Shown: positions 12,285 to 22,967 of the stretch, piece by piece
Layout of the letters: each line of letters opens with the position of its first letter
How positions within the stretch are numbered: position 1 is the stretch's first letter
The notes under the pieces: model-generated
The model's database searches: none
What the model was told of the DNA's origin: nothing
The model's input: the letters and a program-made list of their open reading frames with translations, nothing else
Made by a program: the position numbers and the translations under genes
DNA from: Acanthococcus lagerstroemiae
Lineage: Eukaryota > Arthropoda > Insecta > Hemiptera > Eriococcidae
Assembly (NCBI GenBank): GCA_031841125.1
Contig: CM063113.1
Span: 26,929,312 to 26,993,311 of the forward strand
Reading direction: 5' to 3'
DNA length: 64,000 nt

Positions 12285-12799
12285 CAGCGAGAGTTCGGCC
12301 TCGAATCTCCTAGATTTGTGAAGTTATTTTGAAGTAGTGTTTACCTTCTTGTTCTTGGAACGCCATGTATGTATCCAGACATCACCGACCGAATCGATCA
12401 TGTCCCACGACTTATTGGGTAAGGTAATTGGAGAAATTTGTCGTTTCTTTTCTCGCAGTTTGTTGCATTACAGTATTTTCCTATTTATGCTTGAGATATT
12501 TGGGTCCATGAATCGTTAATGGCCACGTGTCACATTGAGTAAGCGGTCCACAAGACACTCACAACACTGCATCAGTCTTTCATGTACTGGTAATAACTTG
12601 TTCAGCGAGTTAGTGCTTCGTTCTTAAGAGCTGGTGAGCGATTGCATTTCACGCTATCTATTCACTTCGAGTGGTACTATAGTCACTCTGTGAGCTAGAA
12701 TGATTTGCAGAAGGGCCGATACCTGTTCATTCGCTTTTTCATCTGCGTCACAACGATACCACCCTGCCACAGAGCTGACAGAGCAACTCTTCTTCTATT

Positions 12800-13530
12800 T
12801 CGAATGCTTGTAAACCAATTTTGGTTCTCGATCTAATCCGTGCTTTTCACGTATCTTTCTTTTCCATCGAAAAATTTGAGATCTTTCCAGTCATACCCCT
12901 CTCTGTTCCTATAGTTACTGGCTGGTCTACCTCGATGTTGAAAGCGAGCCGCGGAATTCGATACGTGGTTAGTGCTGAAATTCGACACTGCATGAGAGAG
13001 AAATAAAAACGGTTGTGTTCCAAACTGGGTCACTCCATTTCTCTTTATATTTGGGACGTCCATTATCCCTATATATCGGATTAAATCTCGGAAAGCAACT
13101 CGAGCACGATCCATTTCGGCATATTCCGATCGCGGTAGATGAGGAAAGATCACATCGCACTGCCACCCCCGCTGTCTGTTTGAAAAGCTCTTAATTTTAC
13201 CGTTTTCTACGTTGCCGTTGCGCGGATTCACGGCGTTCGACTGCCCTTGACCGAGAATCAGGCGTTACCAGAAGCCTTACATCTCGCGGCCATTTTCTCA
13301 CGCTTTCAAGTTCGGGCATGTCAGCGTTACAGCGACCGTCACGTCATGTCAGCGTCACTTCACGTTCACGATGTTACCAGATTCGGAGTCCATTGTTTGG
13401 ACGTCTTCGACGATGATAACTGTACTGTGTAAACACCTTTCACTCCCCCGACCAGGATCCATTTTTACGATTAATCATTCGCCGCTGAATGAATTGAGAA
13501 CGATTACGTAACGACGCAATGCCAGTCTGA
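12800..13530 (+). promoter_or_regulatory. CpG-richer stretch, possible promoter/5' leader
   Basis: CpG is frequent from about 12930 to 13900 compared with neighbours, and long overlapping ORFs appear on both strands because stops are rare. It precedes the possible exon at 13533-13631. No core promoter motif is convincing. Confidence 0.25.
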
Positions 13531-13532
13531 GG

Positions 13533-13631
13533 ATGTTGGCGTCGCTTCTTATGCCTCCGAACACGAACATCTGGTCCAGCGGCTCGAAAGCGCCGGTAGT
13601 GCGGGCGTCTGCACTTCCGCCGGCGCTTCAG
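13533..13631 (+). CDS. Possible short first coding exon, unknown product
   Basis: From ATG 13533 (alternatively ATG 13551) the frame encodes 33 residues rich in Ala, Pro and Ser (MPPNTNIWSSGSKAPVVRAS in the core). It ends exactly at a strong donor, CAG|GTGAGT (GT at 13632-13633), in phase 0. High third-position GC and the CpG-rich leader fit a first exon. I do not recognise the protein and see no second exon. The phase (0) differs from the phase needed to replace the unc-76 exon (2), so it would be a separate or nested gene. Chance is a real alternative. Confidence 0.28.
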
Positions 13632-13899
13632 GTGAGTGGCAGCGTCGATGCCGGAGATCGACCTTCGATTAACACGTTCGCGTTAACAAGTTGCGATCGC
13701 GATAATTACGGTCGTTGGTTCGAATTTACGATGATTAACACGCTCACCGACCTGCAATTGTGTGCGATTTTCCGGCGTCTTGTCAGTGGCCGTGCTGGAC
13801 ACTCGATTTGCCAATTACGCTTGTATGACGAGTGCAGGTCGCGGCAGAACCCGCGTGGCTGCCAAAGAACCAATAATTAGTTTTGGTTTTCGTTGGCGC

Positions 13900-14120
13900 G
13901 CGCAACCAGTTACCCACAACAGACACGATACAACACAGACGAGTCGAGGAGCCGACTCGTCAGGCACTGCACTAGGGCACGACAGCACGCGCCACTCGGC
14001 AGTTGGTCTTGGATCGTGCAACCAGTTACCCTCGGACAAGAGACGATTCGAGGAGCCGACTCGTCGGGCACTGCTTTAGGGCACAACAGCACGTGCTACT
14101 CGACAGTTGGTCTTGGATGA
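13900..14120 (+). repeat. Tandem duplication, ~105-116-bp unit, two copies
   Basis: 'gcaaccagttaccc' at 13902 and 14018, and 'cgaggagccgactcgtc' at 13945 and 14049, mark two copies differing by a ~12-bp indel. Each contains the palindrome 'gagtcg..gccgactc' and ends in 'cagttggtcttggat'. The open frames here are by-products. Confidence 0.8.
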
Positions 14121-14129
14121 GTGCAATTT

Positions 14130-15300
14130 CTGACCTTAGATGCTGACTGGTGATGAAGGCTCAAAACAATTCGGGACAGCTGGGCTCTCTGTTTCTCGAG
14201 TGAACACGAGCAGTCGCTGCCTAGATAACTTGGGCACTATGGTTTTCCTTCTCAGCGTAAAATACGGATATTACATGAGGTTAGATTTTGTGTGGATCAC
14301 AACATTTCACCAGCTATGACAATATCGCGTGGGGAGTATGTGGAAGAATGCCATGGCTCCTATCCAGTTTCTCATTTTGGTAATTCCTCTGTCCTGTGTT
14401 CTTCACCTTCTCCTTTTTTGCAGCTACATCTGCTCCATATTTGAAGATTTCTGTATGAAACGCACCCGACCTTCTAAATAACCTTTCCCTATAGCTGACA
14501 TAGTCAATCTGCCCTTCTGTGGAGGTCATCATTCGAGCATATGAAGATCTTCTCGCGACCCCAAACTTGGTTAACTTGTCGTAGTCGATCTCACAGCGTG
14601 CATTCCTCCGAGACTGGTTGCTGGTGCTCGTAATCTGGTATTAACAACCGCACAGCCCAACAGCAGGCGCTATCTTGAGGAAAAATTGAAACTGCCCGAA
14701 TCTTATAACCTAAGCCCCAGACATAGCCGGAAGCATATAGGGCGAACCTCACCCGCTTAGGTCCAAAACAGAAAAAAATACGAATAAATTGAAATATGTA
14801 TGAGTGATTGATTCACCTCTACCCTTGTAAAATTCTGCATAAATATATGAATTTCAACAGCTTTCATGTCGATGGATCGCTATCAAGTTTCATTAAGATG
14901 ATATTGAGATATGACAGATTAAGGCTCATTCACATTTCTCGAAGAATTTATGTTAGGTAGAAAGACTCATTCCGAATCCTGGGGAAGAAACTCATCAGAC
15001 TGTATAAGTAGAGACAGTGAACTGGGGAGATTTTGACCCTTTGATTCTGCGTCTGTACTTCCGTTTCAATTTGGCTATTGTTGGTGTAGGCCGCAGAGCT
15101 CACATTTGTGTACATCCAGATTATTTTCATTCAAATTCAGAAGTTTTTAAGTGTGAAATTTGCGATGTGCTTAGGTATTTGTATAAGATTTCAAAACAGT
15201 GGAGGAACCTATCGTTCTTACCACCTTCTTCGTAGTCGACCTCTGAAGATCATAAATCATATGAATGTGAGGTGCACTAACAATTTTTCGCGTCTGATCT
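14130..15300. other. No gene recognised
   Basis: Mixed sequence with short ORFs only. No splice-flanked coding segment, RNA gene or transposon end was identified. Confidence 0.5.
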
Positions 15301-15308
15301 CTCATGAT

Positions 15309-15840
15309 TCGGGATGGGATCGTGTTTTATGCGCATAATTTATGTTTTTCGTGGCTTGAAATATGTCAAAAATATTCCTAGAAGTCCGACAATATACCAA
15401 AATATGTTCGATAAAAGGGGGAAATATGGGTATCAAAATTCAGGGTTTTTGAAGGAGAACAATGATACGACAACATCAAAACGAAAACTTCATTAATTTA
15501 TTCGAGAAAGGTAGAAAAAAAATGTTGAAAACAGTCGCCATCTAGAGGAATAATGGCGAATAAAAAATCACAGAAAGAAATATCGATTTTTTCTCCTCAC
15601 AGGAGCAGGTTTCGGCAAAAAGTCAATTTTTCAATTTTTTTTTCGAGTATTTTGCGAAAAATGGAAAAAAGGGTAGAATATGCTCAAAATATGTCAAAAA
15701 ACGGGTAAAAACACCAAAATTATGCAAATTTATGCTTTTTACGAAAAATATGTAAAAATATGCTCATACAAATCGGGCTCATTTTACTCGGAATTTTATG
15801 ATTCGCAAAGATATTGTAAATATTCCTACCGGCAGTCAAC

Positions 15841-15878
<38 letters not shown>

Positions 15879-15898
15879 ACATAAGAATCCCATCCCTA
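15309..15898. mobile_element. hAT non-autonomous element with 8-bp target duplication
   Basis: Left end TCGGGATGGGAT and right end ATCCCATCCCTA are inverted. Flanks CTCATGAT (15301-15308) and CTTATGAT (15899-15906) match 7 of 8, the hAT signature. The interior is AT-rich with repeated 'aaatatg' words and a pure A run of about 32 (15842-15873). No transposase. Confidence 0.82.
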
Positions 15899-15933
15899 CT
15901 TATGATGATTGAGGCCTTGTTAAATTAGAGCAT

Positions 15934-16097
15934 CTGGAAACAGCCGAGTATGGACATTCGCCATCTTGAGTCTAACCGCGCCCGTCGATGCCGAATTGAC
16001 TACCCGGTACGCTTCTCTAGCTCCGCATAGTTTGATTCGGCATCGACGGGCGCGGTTGGACTCAAGATGGCGGATATCCATATTCGGTTGTTTCCAG
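15934..16097. mobile_element. Foldback element, family F2
   Basis: A 164-bp near-perfect palindrome. The left arm starts CTGGAAACAGCCGAGTATGG and runs on through 'cgccatcttgagtc', and the right arm ends in 'ggttgtttccag'. The arms are about 65 bp and include the GC-rich 'gcgcccgtcgatgccgaat', with a ~30-bp spacer. No target duplication was recognised. Confidence 0.8.
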
Positions 16098-16111
16098 GTG
16101 CGGTAATTAAA

Positions 16112-16338
16112 TCAGGGTGCCTAGTTCTGGAAAAGTCAGGGATTTTCGGAAATATATCTGAAAAAAGCATAATGCATGTAAGAGAGTTTCCAAAAGTGTA
16201 CTTTCATGTGTCGTCCTGCAATAAAAACCGAAAGAGAAGCTAGTATTTTTTGAAAATTCATTTTGGACCGCTCTGAAACGTGTCCGGAAAAGTTGGGGGA
16301 AGGCAGGGAATTTCATTTTAGAAAGTAACTGGACACCA
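16112..16338. mobile_element. Probable eroded hAT-like MITE
   Basis: Starts CAGGGTGCCTAGTTCTGG and ends 'aactggacaccatg'. GGTG-CCTAGTT and its inverted partner GGTGTCCAGTT are similar. No target duplication is visible. It sits 14 bp from the foldback element before it. Confidence 0.4.
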
Positions 16339-16382
16339 TGTAAACTGAATCTAGGCGCAGACATTGTATAGAACTGTTTTTA

Positions 16383-17031
16383 GGGTGTTTGCACGTGCGC
16401 AGCGCTGCAAGCACCCTATTACAATCGAAAATTTTCTTTAAATACGACTGAATTGTTCACAGATCATAGTTCAGTTTTAGTTCAGTTTCGTTCTCCGTCA
16501 ACTGCTACCATCTATTGGGATGCGAAACAAAATGTAGGAGCGCTAATGTGCATTTCCTAATGAAATGTTGAGTTTTTGAGTTATTACCTTATTACAGCCA
16601 GAAATAACGAAATAACATTGCTGTAAACGGGAAATACGGTATTTCGGCATATTTAGCGACAGAAAAAGCATAAAATATGCGCATATTTCACCTGTTTTTA
16701 GGCATATTGATATTTTTGACAGCCCTAGTTATGAATATTTTCCCTCTTAGTTAGGAATGCAACTTGGAAAGATGAAAATAAAAGATTCTCATTCCGGCGT
16801 ATATTTTGGTACTGTGTCTGAATATTAGCTTCAAAGTTCAAAGCCTCAACATTTCAGATTTGGTTTTGTTTTATCAATACCAGTTTAGGAAGTTAGAATT
16901 AAAAATGAAGCTAGCGAAAAGCTCATTTTATTGACTTTAACTTATTAGCTATAGTCAATGAATGTAGTAAAACTCCCATAAGCCATAAATAAGCAGATAA
17001 CAACCTTCAACCTAGAACATGGCAAACACCC
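16383..17031. mobile_element. Possible TIR element (AGGGTGTTTGC ends)
   Basis: 'agggtgtttgc' at 16383 and 'gcaaacaccct' ending near 17031 are perfect inverted 11-mers. The left side also has its own hairpin ending 'gctgcaagcaccct'. The interior at 16600-16730 carries 'catattt' words like those in the hAT elements at 15309 and 24437. No target duplication was found. Confidence 0.35.
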
Positions 17032-17039
17032 TCTTACTA

Positions 17040-18342
17040 CCTCGCTGTCTGCGAGGTAGCTTGTTTTTCCTTCTTTATTTTCTTTATAAAGTGCTCATAT
17101 AAATTTTTAGAAATATACCTACATTAACCATTATATCCAGCTGCATTATAATAGCCTTTGTTCAGACAGAATTCTAATGTGGATGCGGTATTGTGTCAAA
17201 AGTACTGTCTAGTACTGGCGCACTACTCATAGTCAGTATGGTGACATAGGTACGCTATTATATTTGGAAATTACCTTTTCAACAAACATGTCCTAAAAGT
17301 ATTCTGAGCGATTAAAAAGTCGTTCCCGATTTCAAAATTGAATTCCGGGTCAGTTTTTGAAATAAGGGCATTAAAAAACTCGAATTTTTAAACAATAAAG
17401 ATTACACAAAACTACAGCAAGCAATCTTCCTGGTCTGGTATTTCACGCTTAATCTCGAATATGCGCTTTAAATGGCCCCTCCACTTACCGTTTCCTCATA
17501 ATTAGCTTTCAAAGCTGCAAAAATCGTTATACTTGAGTAATTTTGACGGAGACAAATATCGGCGGGGGGGGGGGGCGGCCGAAACTGTGAACAAAGGTGT
17601 TTGATGTTCGATAGCGCCCAAACTCTCCTCATCTTCATCTATAATGATAATTGTAGGCGATGAATTGTTTGCTGACAAATTGACAGATTCTTATGTAAAT
17701 CTCATATTGAACTTTTGAAGACCCGGAGGCGTCTTAAAATTATTCAAAATTTCTGAAAATTTACTGATGACGTTACTTTTATATTAGGAGAAACCTCAGT
17801 AGGTGGCCGGGTCAAATTTCGAAGATTTATTGGACAAGAGAGACGCCCTAGTACTAGCCTTTAATAAAATAGCAGAGATGTTGCTCTGCCTGAAAGTACT
17901 GGCTCAGTACTAATTTGCCCCGCTGTAGTGGTGATGATGTATGTCTGTAATAATAACACTGTTGGGATACCATCAATCAATGTTGATCTAATACCGGCTT
18001 GAACTGGTTTACAGATTGGTCGTACACGGTACGCTGGTATCAGCCAATGTAAGCAAACTCTTAACCAGTCACGTGTTACCCAAGAACTTGCCAAGACCAA
18101 GGAATATATTCACAACTAAGATAATGGCACTGCCTGGAGTGTAATAACATCAGTGCAGTTCTGATAGCCAGTGTTGGTCTAATACGGATTTTAGCTGTTT
18201 GTATCTTGGAACCATCCAACGTAGTATCCAAGTCTTTCAGTCAATCATATGCGTTGCAGCAGCCGGCTAAAGTAAAAAAATTGGTTTTGCGGGTTATTGG
18301 TGAAATATATGTTGGTTAACAGTTTGCTTACTGTGCTGGCTG
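17040..18342. other. No gene recognised; weak ~200-bp degenerate repeats
   Basis: 17850-18300 contains repeated words ('gtgttggtctaatac', 'gtaataaca') about 180-200 bp apart, suggesting an old tandem repeat. A G run lies at 17563-17575. No coding exon was identified. Confidence 0.4.
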
Positions 18343-18350
18343 ACTCCAGT

Positions 18351-18505
18351 AAGGCGGCTCTAAGGGGAGGTATAACGGACAGCCATTTTGATTGCAAGAA
18401 AAGTACACAAACGCGTCTTCATAATTTCTCGAATCAACACGCGTTTGTTTACTTTTCTTGCAATCAAAATGGCTGTCCGTTATACCTCCCCTCAGAGCCG
18501 TCTTA
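18351..18505. mobile_element. Foldback MITE, family F1, copy 3, complete
   Basis: Arms start AAGGCGGCTCTAAGG and end in GAGCCGTCTTA, with near-perfect complementarity over about 70 bp. It is flanked by a perfect 8-bp duplication, ACTCCAGT (18343-18350 and 18506-18513). This is the best-preserved of the three copies and defines the family boundaries. Confidence 0.92.
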
Positions 18506-18868
18506 ACTCCAGTGCTGTCTTATATTACTGATACGGTGCTAACACAGAGATTATCTATGGAACAACGATGGTGGTTGGCATTTAGTGTAGTGGAAGCACC
18601 TGCAAATATTTGCAAAATCCTAACTGAAATGAATCAATGAATGTGAATGCCGATGGTCTGTATTCTGGACAACAAGAGAAAACATATAGTACCGTTCATA
18701 CCCCATTATCCAGGTAATGCCTTGGCAGAAGCCGATTTTGATTGTGCTTAAATGCGAACCCTTACTGTAACATTGTTCAGTTAACACTTGGCACACGTCC
18801 ACAAATTAGTGGTTGTCCCATCCCTAGGAGCTTGTGGTACACCATTCTTTAGCCAGTGCTTTGCGCAA

Positions 18869-20590
18869 GTTTGCCAAATGCTGAGTGTCTCCCGGGAGGT
18901 TGTATTAGGCACATAGTGTGCTACTACTAGGCTGAAGCTTGACTACCTATGCTGATTTTTGGAGACTGAACCTGCACAAACTGCTGATCCAGCAATGAAG
19001 CCAGTACTATGCTTGTTCTGACCATTTTAGAGGAACACAATGCCTGCGTTGGCCAATTGCTAATGGGAGCCATTACTAGCCCAACTCTGAGGATTGAGCT
19101 CACTACCAATAGCGGCATGAGTCAAAAATTTCTGATTGAAAGGCTCAGTTGTGCTTTTTATGGTGTTCTTTCTTTACACTGATGCTTTCGTTATTGTGTA
19201 GAGTTGTGGGCCTCATTTGAGTTCATTCCCACATAGTAAGCTTCTAATGACTGATACTTATAATTCAGGATTTAAATAGCGCTGAACTGCGATATAGCCC
19301 TTTATTGAAGATTTTGTTGTAGAATTGTAAACATGACCTTGAGTATATTCTCGCGTTGTCGATTCCTGATGCACGCAACTTCATTCAGAATTGAAATGAG
19401 AGTCAACAGTAATACGAGTATAAACCTCTATTGAAAACCCTTTTGACATCACAGCGTTGGTGGCCTGTTGTGCCAGTGACTGTCTAAAGTTGAATTATGT
19501 TTATCACAAGCTGTATTGTCCTGTTCAGCACTTTTTAATGAGCAATCTGTGTAGCCTGTTGATACATTTTCATCCAAAGCTCAGAAGATGTAGCGTATTT
19601 TACTGACTTCAAGAGTATCCTCAGTTGAAGAATATACGCTACTGTCAACCGCACAAACCACAATATGCTTCTTATAGTGTCTGTTGTCCCTGTCTTTCCC
19701 TACGCCAATGCTTTCAAGTTTCGAATCTGTCTTTTTCCTTACGCAATGTTGTCTGCAGTAGGAAGCTTACTCAATTAAATGTTCGACCTAATCAATCATA
19801 ATCGCGTTGCCAGTTGTTTAGTGCAGTTGACATTCTCAATTAACGTGCCGCGATGTCACTTGACCTATCGACATATGTGGTAGTTCTCTTCCTACGACTT
19901 GTTCTTAATAATGTTATTCTAAAATAACGACTGAGCGAAGATAGGAGCCAGGCTTTCATCATCGTCATCATTTGACATAAATGTCACCTGTACCCAGACA
20001 CGAGGTGCGATACTTTATATGAGGTATTGTAGAACACTTGTCTTTACAAATGGGAATTCGTACATGTGCGATTTTGCGATTTCGAGTATTTTCGGTATGG
20101 TTGGCACGTCGAGGTTAGCGACTGTAATGACGCGTATCGTAAATTCGTAAAGCCACCTAAATGCGCAGACATTATCGAAAATTTAGCGTTTTTTTTATGC
20201 AACAAGGCTTCTGTAACAACTGAATCACCCATTGGTGCTTCGTTCCCCTACCGACGTATCGATTAGTTTGCGCATACATATCGCCATAATGAACTGTGGC
20301 AGTTCTGAAGAAAACTCACACGGCTTTTTCGTGTAATATGGGAAGGTGACACGTGATACGACAGGTAACAGGTTCGTGATTTTCTGTGAAGTGAGTCTAT
20401 GATGAGGCCATGTGAGAAGCTCCTGGGCTCCAGGCTTGGAATTTATGGGCTTCTGCTACCTTACTTGGAGAGACAGAAAGTATTATAGAGGCGAATCCAG
20501 TTGATTCTGGCTTTTGGGAACCGAACTAGCGAGTCGATTACATGGAGGCGTAAAGGTGGCTGAAAAGCCACGCAAAATATACGAATGTAG
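18869..20590 (+). repeat. 1.72-kb tandem duplication, copy 1
   Basis: From 'gtttgccaaatgctgagtgt' to 'acgaatgtag', the sequence is repeated at once, in the same orientation, at 20591-22300, with only scattered substitutions and small indels. It holds only short ORFs that recur in both copies (for example - 18927-19118, shared with - 20649-20840) without a recognisable domain. Low divergence implies a recent event or gene conversion. Confidence 0.95.
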
Positions 20591-22300
20591 GTTTGCCAAA
20601 TGCTGAGTGTCTCCCGGGAGGTTGTATTAGGCACATAGTGTGCTACTATTAGGCTGAAGCTTGACTACCTATGCTGATTTTTGGAGACTGAACCTGCACA
20701 AACTGCTGATCCAGCAATGAAGCCAGTACTATGCTCGTTCTGACCATTTTAGAGGAGCACAATGCCTGCGTTGGCCAATTGCTAATGGGAGCCATTACTA
20801 GCCCAACTCTGAGGATTGAGTTCATTACCAATAGCGGCATGAGTCAAAAATTTCTGATTGAAAGGCTCAGTTGTGCTTTTTATGGTGTTCTTTCTTTACA
20901 CTGCTGCTTTCGTTATTGTGTAGAGTTGTGAGCCTCATTTAAGTTCATTCTCACATAGTAAGCTTCTAATGACTGATACTTATAATTCAGGATTTAAATA
21001 GCGCTGAACTGCGATATAGCCCTTTATTGAAGATTTTGTTGTAGAATTGTAAACATGACCTTGAGTATATTCTCGCGTTGTCGATTCCTGATGCACGCAA
21101 CTTCATTCAGAATTGAAATGAGAGTCAACAGTAATACAAGTATAAACCTCTATTGAAAACCCTTTTGACATCACAGCGTTGGTGGCCTGTTGTGCCAGTG
21201 ACTGTCTAAAGTTGAATTATGTTTATCACAAGCTGTATTGTCCTGTTCAGCACTTTTTAATGAGCAATCTGTGTAGCCTGTTGATACATTTTCATCCAAA
21301 GCTCAGAAGATGTAGCGTATTTTTACTGTCTTCAAGAGTATCCTCAGTTGAAGAATATACGCTACTGTCAACCGCACAAACCACAATATGCTTCTTATAG
21401 TGTCTGTTGTCCCTGTCTTTCCCTACGCCAATGCTTTCAAGTTTCGAATCTGTCTTTTTCCTTACGCAATGTTGTCTGCAGTAGGAAGCTTACTCAATTA
21501 AATGTTCGACCTAATCAATCATAATCGCGTTGCCAGTTGTTTAGTGCAGTTGACATTCTCAATTAACGTGCCGCGATGTCACTTGACCTATCGACATGTG
21601 GTAGTTCTCTTCCTACGACTTGTTCTTAATAATGTTATTCTAAAATAACGACTGAGCGAAGATAGGAGCCAGGCTTTCATCATCGTCATCATTTGACATG
21701 AATGTCACCTGTACCCAGACACGAGGTGCGATACTTTATATGAGGTATTGTAGAACACTTGTCTTTTACAAATGGGAATTCGTACATGTGCGATTTTGCG
21801 ATTTCGAGTATTTTCGGTATGGTTGGCACGTCGAGGTTAGCGACTGTCGCGTATATTCGTAAAGCCACCTAAATGCGCAGACATTATCGAAAATTTAGCG
21901 TTTTTTTATGCAACAAGGCTTCTGTAACAACTGAATCATCCATTGGTGCTTCGTTCCCCTACCGACGTATCGATTAGTTTGCGCATACATATCGCCATAA
22001 TGAACTGTGGCAGTTCTGAAGAAAACCCACACGGCTTTTTCGTGTAATATGGGAAGGTGACACGTGATACGACAGGTAACAGGTTCGTGATTTTCTGTGA
22101 AGTGAGTCTATGATGAGGCCATGTGAGAAGCTCCTGGGCTCCAGGCTTGGAATTTATGGGCTTCTGCTACCTTACTTGGAGAGACAGAAAGTATTATAGA
22201 GGCGAATCCAGTTGATTCTGGCTTTTGGGAACCGAACTAGCGAGTCTATTACATGGAGGCGTAAAGGTGGCTGAAAAGCCACGCAAAATATACGAATGTA
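20591..22300 (+). repeat. 1.72-kb tandem duplication, copy 2
   Basis: Second copy, offset 1722 bp. Differences from copy 1 include loss of 'atatg' near 21596, an extra T near 21320 and 21766, and a deletion of about 10 bp near 21848. It ends at 22300, exactly where the TRIM retrotransposon begins. Confidence 0.95.
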
Positions 22301-22963
22301 TGTAAGATATTCGTTCTGCCGAATATCTTAGTCGTTGGTTGTCGCGGTGATACTCGCAGATGGTCGAGCGCGCTCCAACTGATAAAAGCCGGAATTGAAT
22401 AATTTCGATTATCTTCCGAGAGCAGACAGCTGTACTGCAATCCTACGGGACTCTCGACTTTTTGAATCGATTCAGTATTTTACTGCAATCGATTATGATT
22501 TGTTAAAGTTTACACTTTACAAATCGATTCAAAATAACAGAGTGGTCCTGTGGAAGACGCATAGACCGTAAACCGGAAAGCGAAAGACCGTAAATCGGAG
22601 AGCGAAAGACCGTAAATCGGAAGGGCTAATATGCTTAGACCATAAACCGGAAAATTCGTACAGACTGTAAGCCGGAAAATTCGCATAGACCGTAATTCGG
22701 AAAGCGTTTCACCCCCGTTTCCTCTAACGAGGAGGGGAGATGTAAGATATATTCGTTCTGCCGAATATCTTAGTCGTTGGTTGTCGCGGTGATACTCGCA
22801 GATGGTCGAGCGCGCTTCAACTGATAAAAGCCGGAATTGAATAATTTCGATTATCTTCCGAGAGCAGACAGCTGTACTGCAATCCTACGGGACTCTCGAC
22901 TTTTTGAATCGATTCAGTATTTTACTGCAATCGATTATGATTTGTTAAAGTTCACACTTTACA
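22301..22963 (+). mobile_element. TRIM: miniature LTR retrotransposon, complete
   Basis: Two nearly identical direct repeats, 22301-22521 and 22741-22963, begin TGTAAGATAT and end CTTTACA, giving the TG...CA and short inverted ends of LTRs. The 3' copy is preceded by a purine tract, GAGGAGGGGAGA (to 22740). The element is flanked by a 4-bp duplication, TGTA (22297-22300 and 22964-22967). The 219-bp interior has no coding capacity, so it would depend on enzymes from another element. No clear tRNA primer-binding site was identified. It lies against the end of the 1.72-kb duplication. Confidence 0.9.
22545..22712 (+). repeat. Minisatellite inside the TRIM
   Basis: Six copies of a 17-bp core, AGACCGTAAATCGGAAA with variants, spaced about 20-30 bp apart, occupy most of the interior between the LTRs. 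This is unlike ordinary TRIM interiors. Confidence 0.85.
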
Positions 22964-22967
22964 TGTA

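Noticed and set aside
18927..21400. Conserved 63-codon ORFs present twice
   Set aside because: Their conservation is explained by the 1.72-kb tandem duplication, not by selection.
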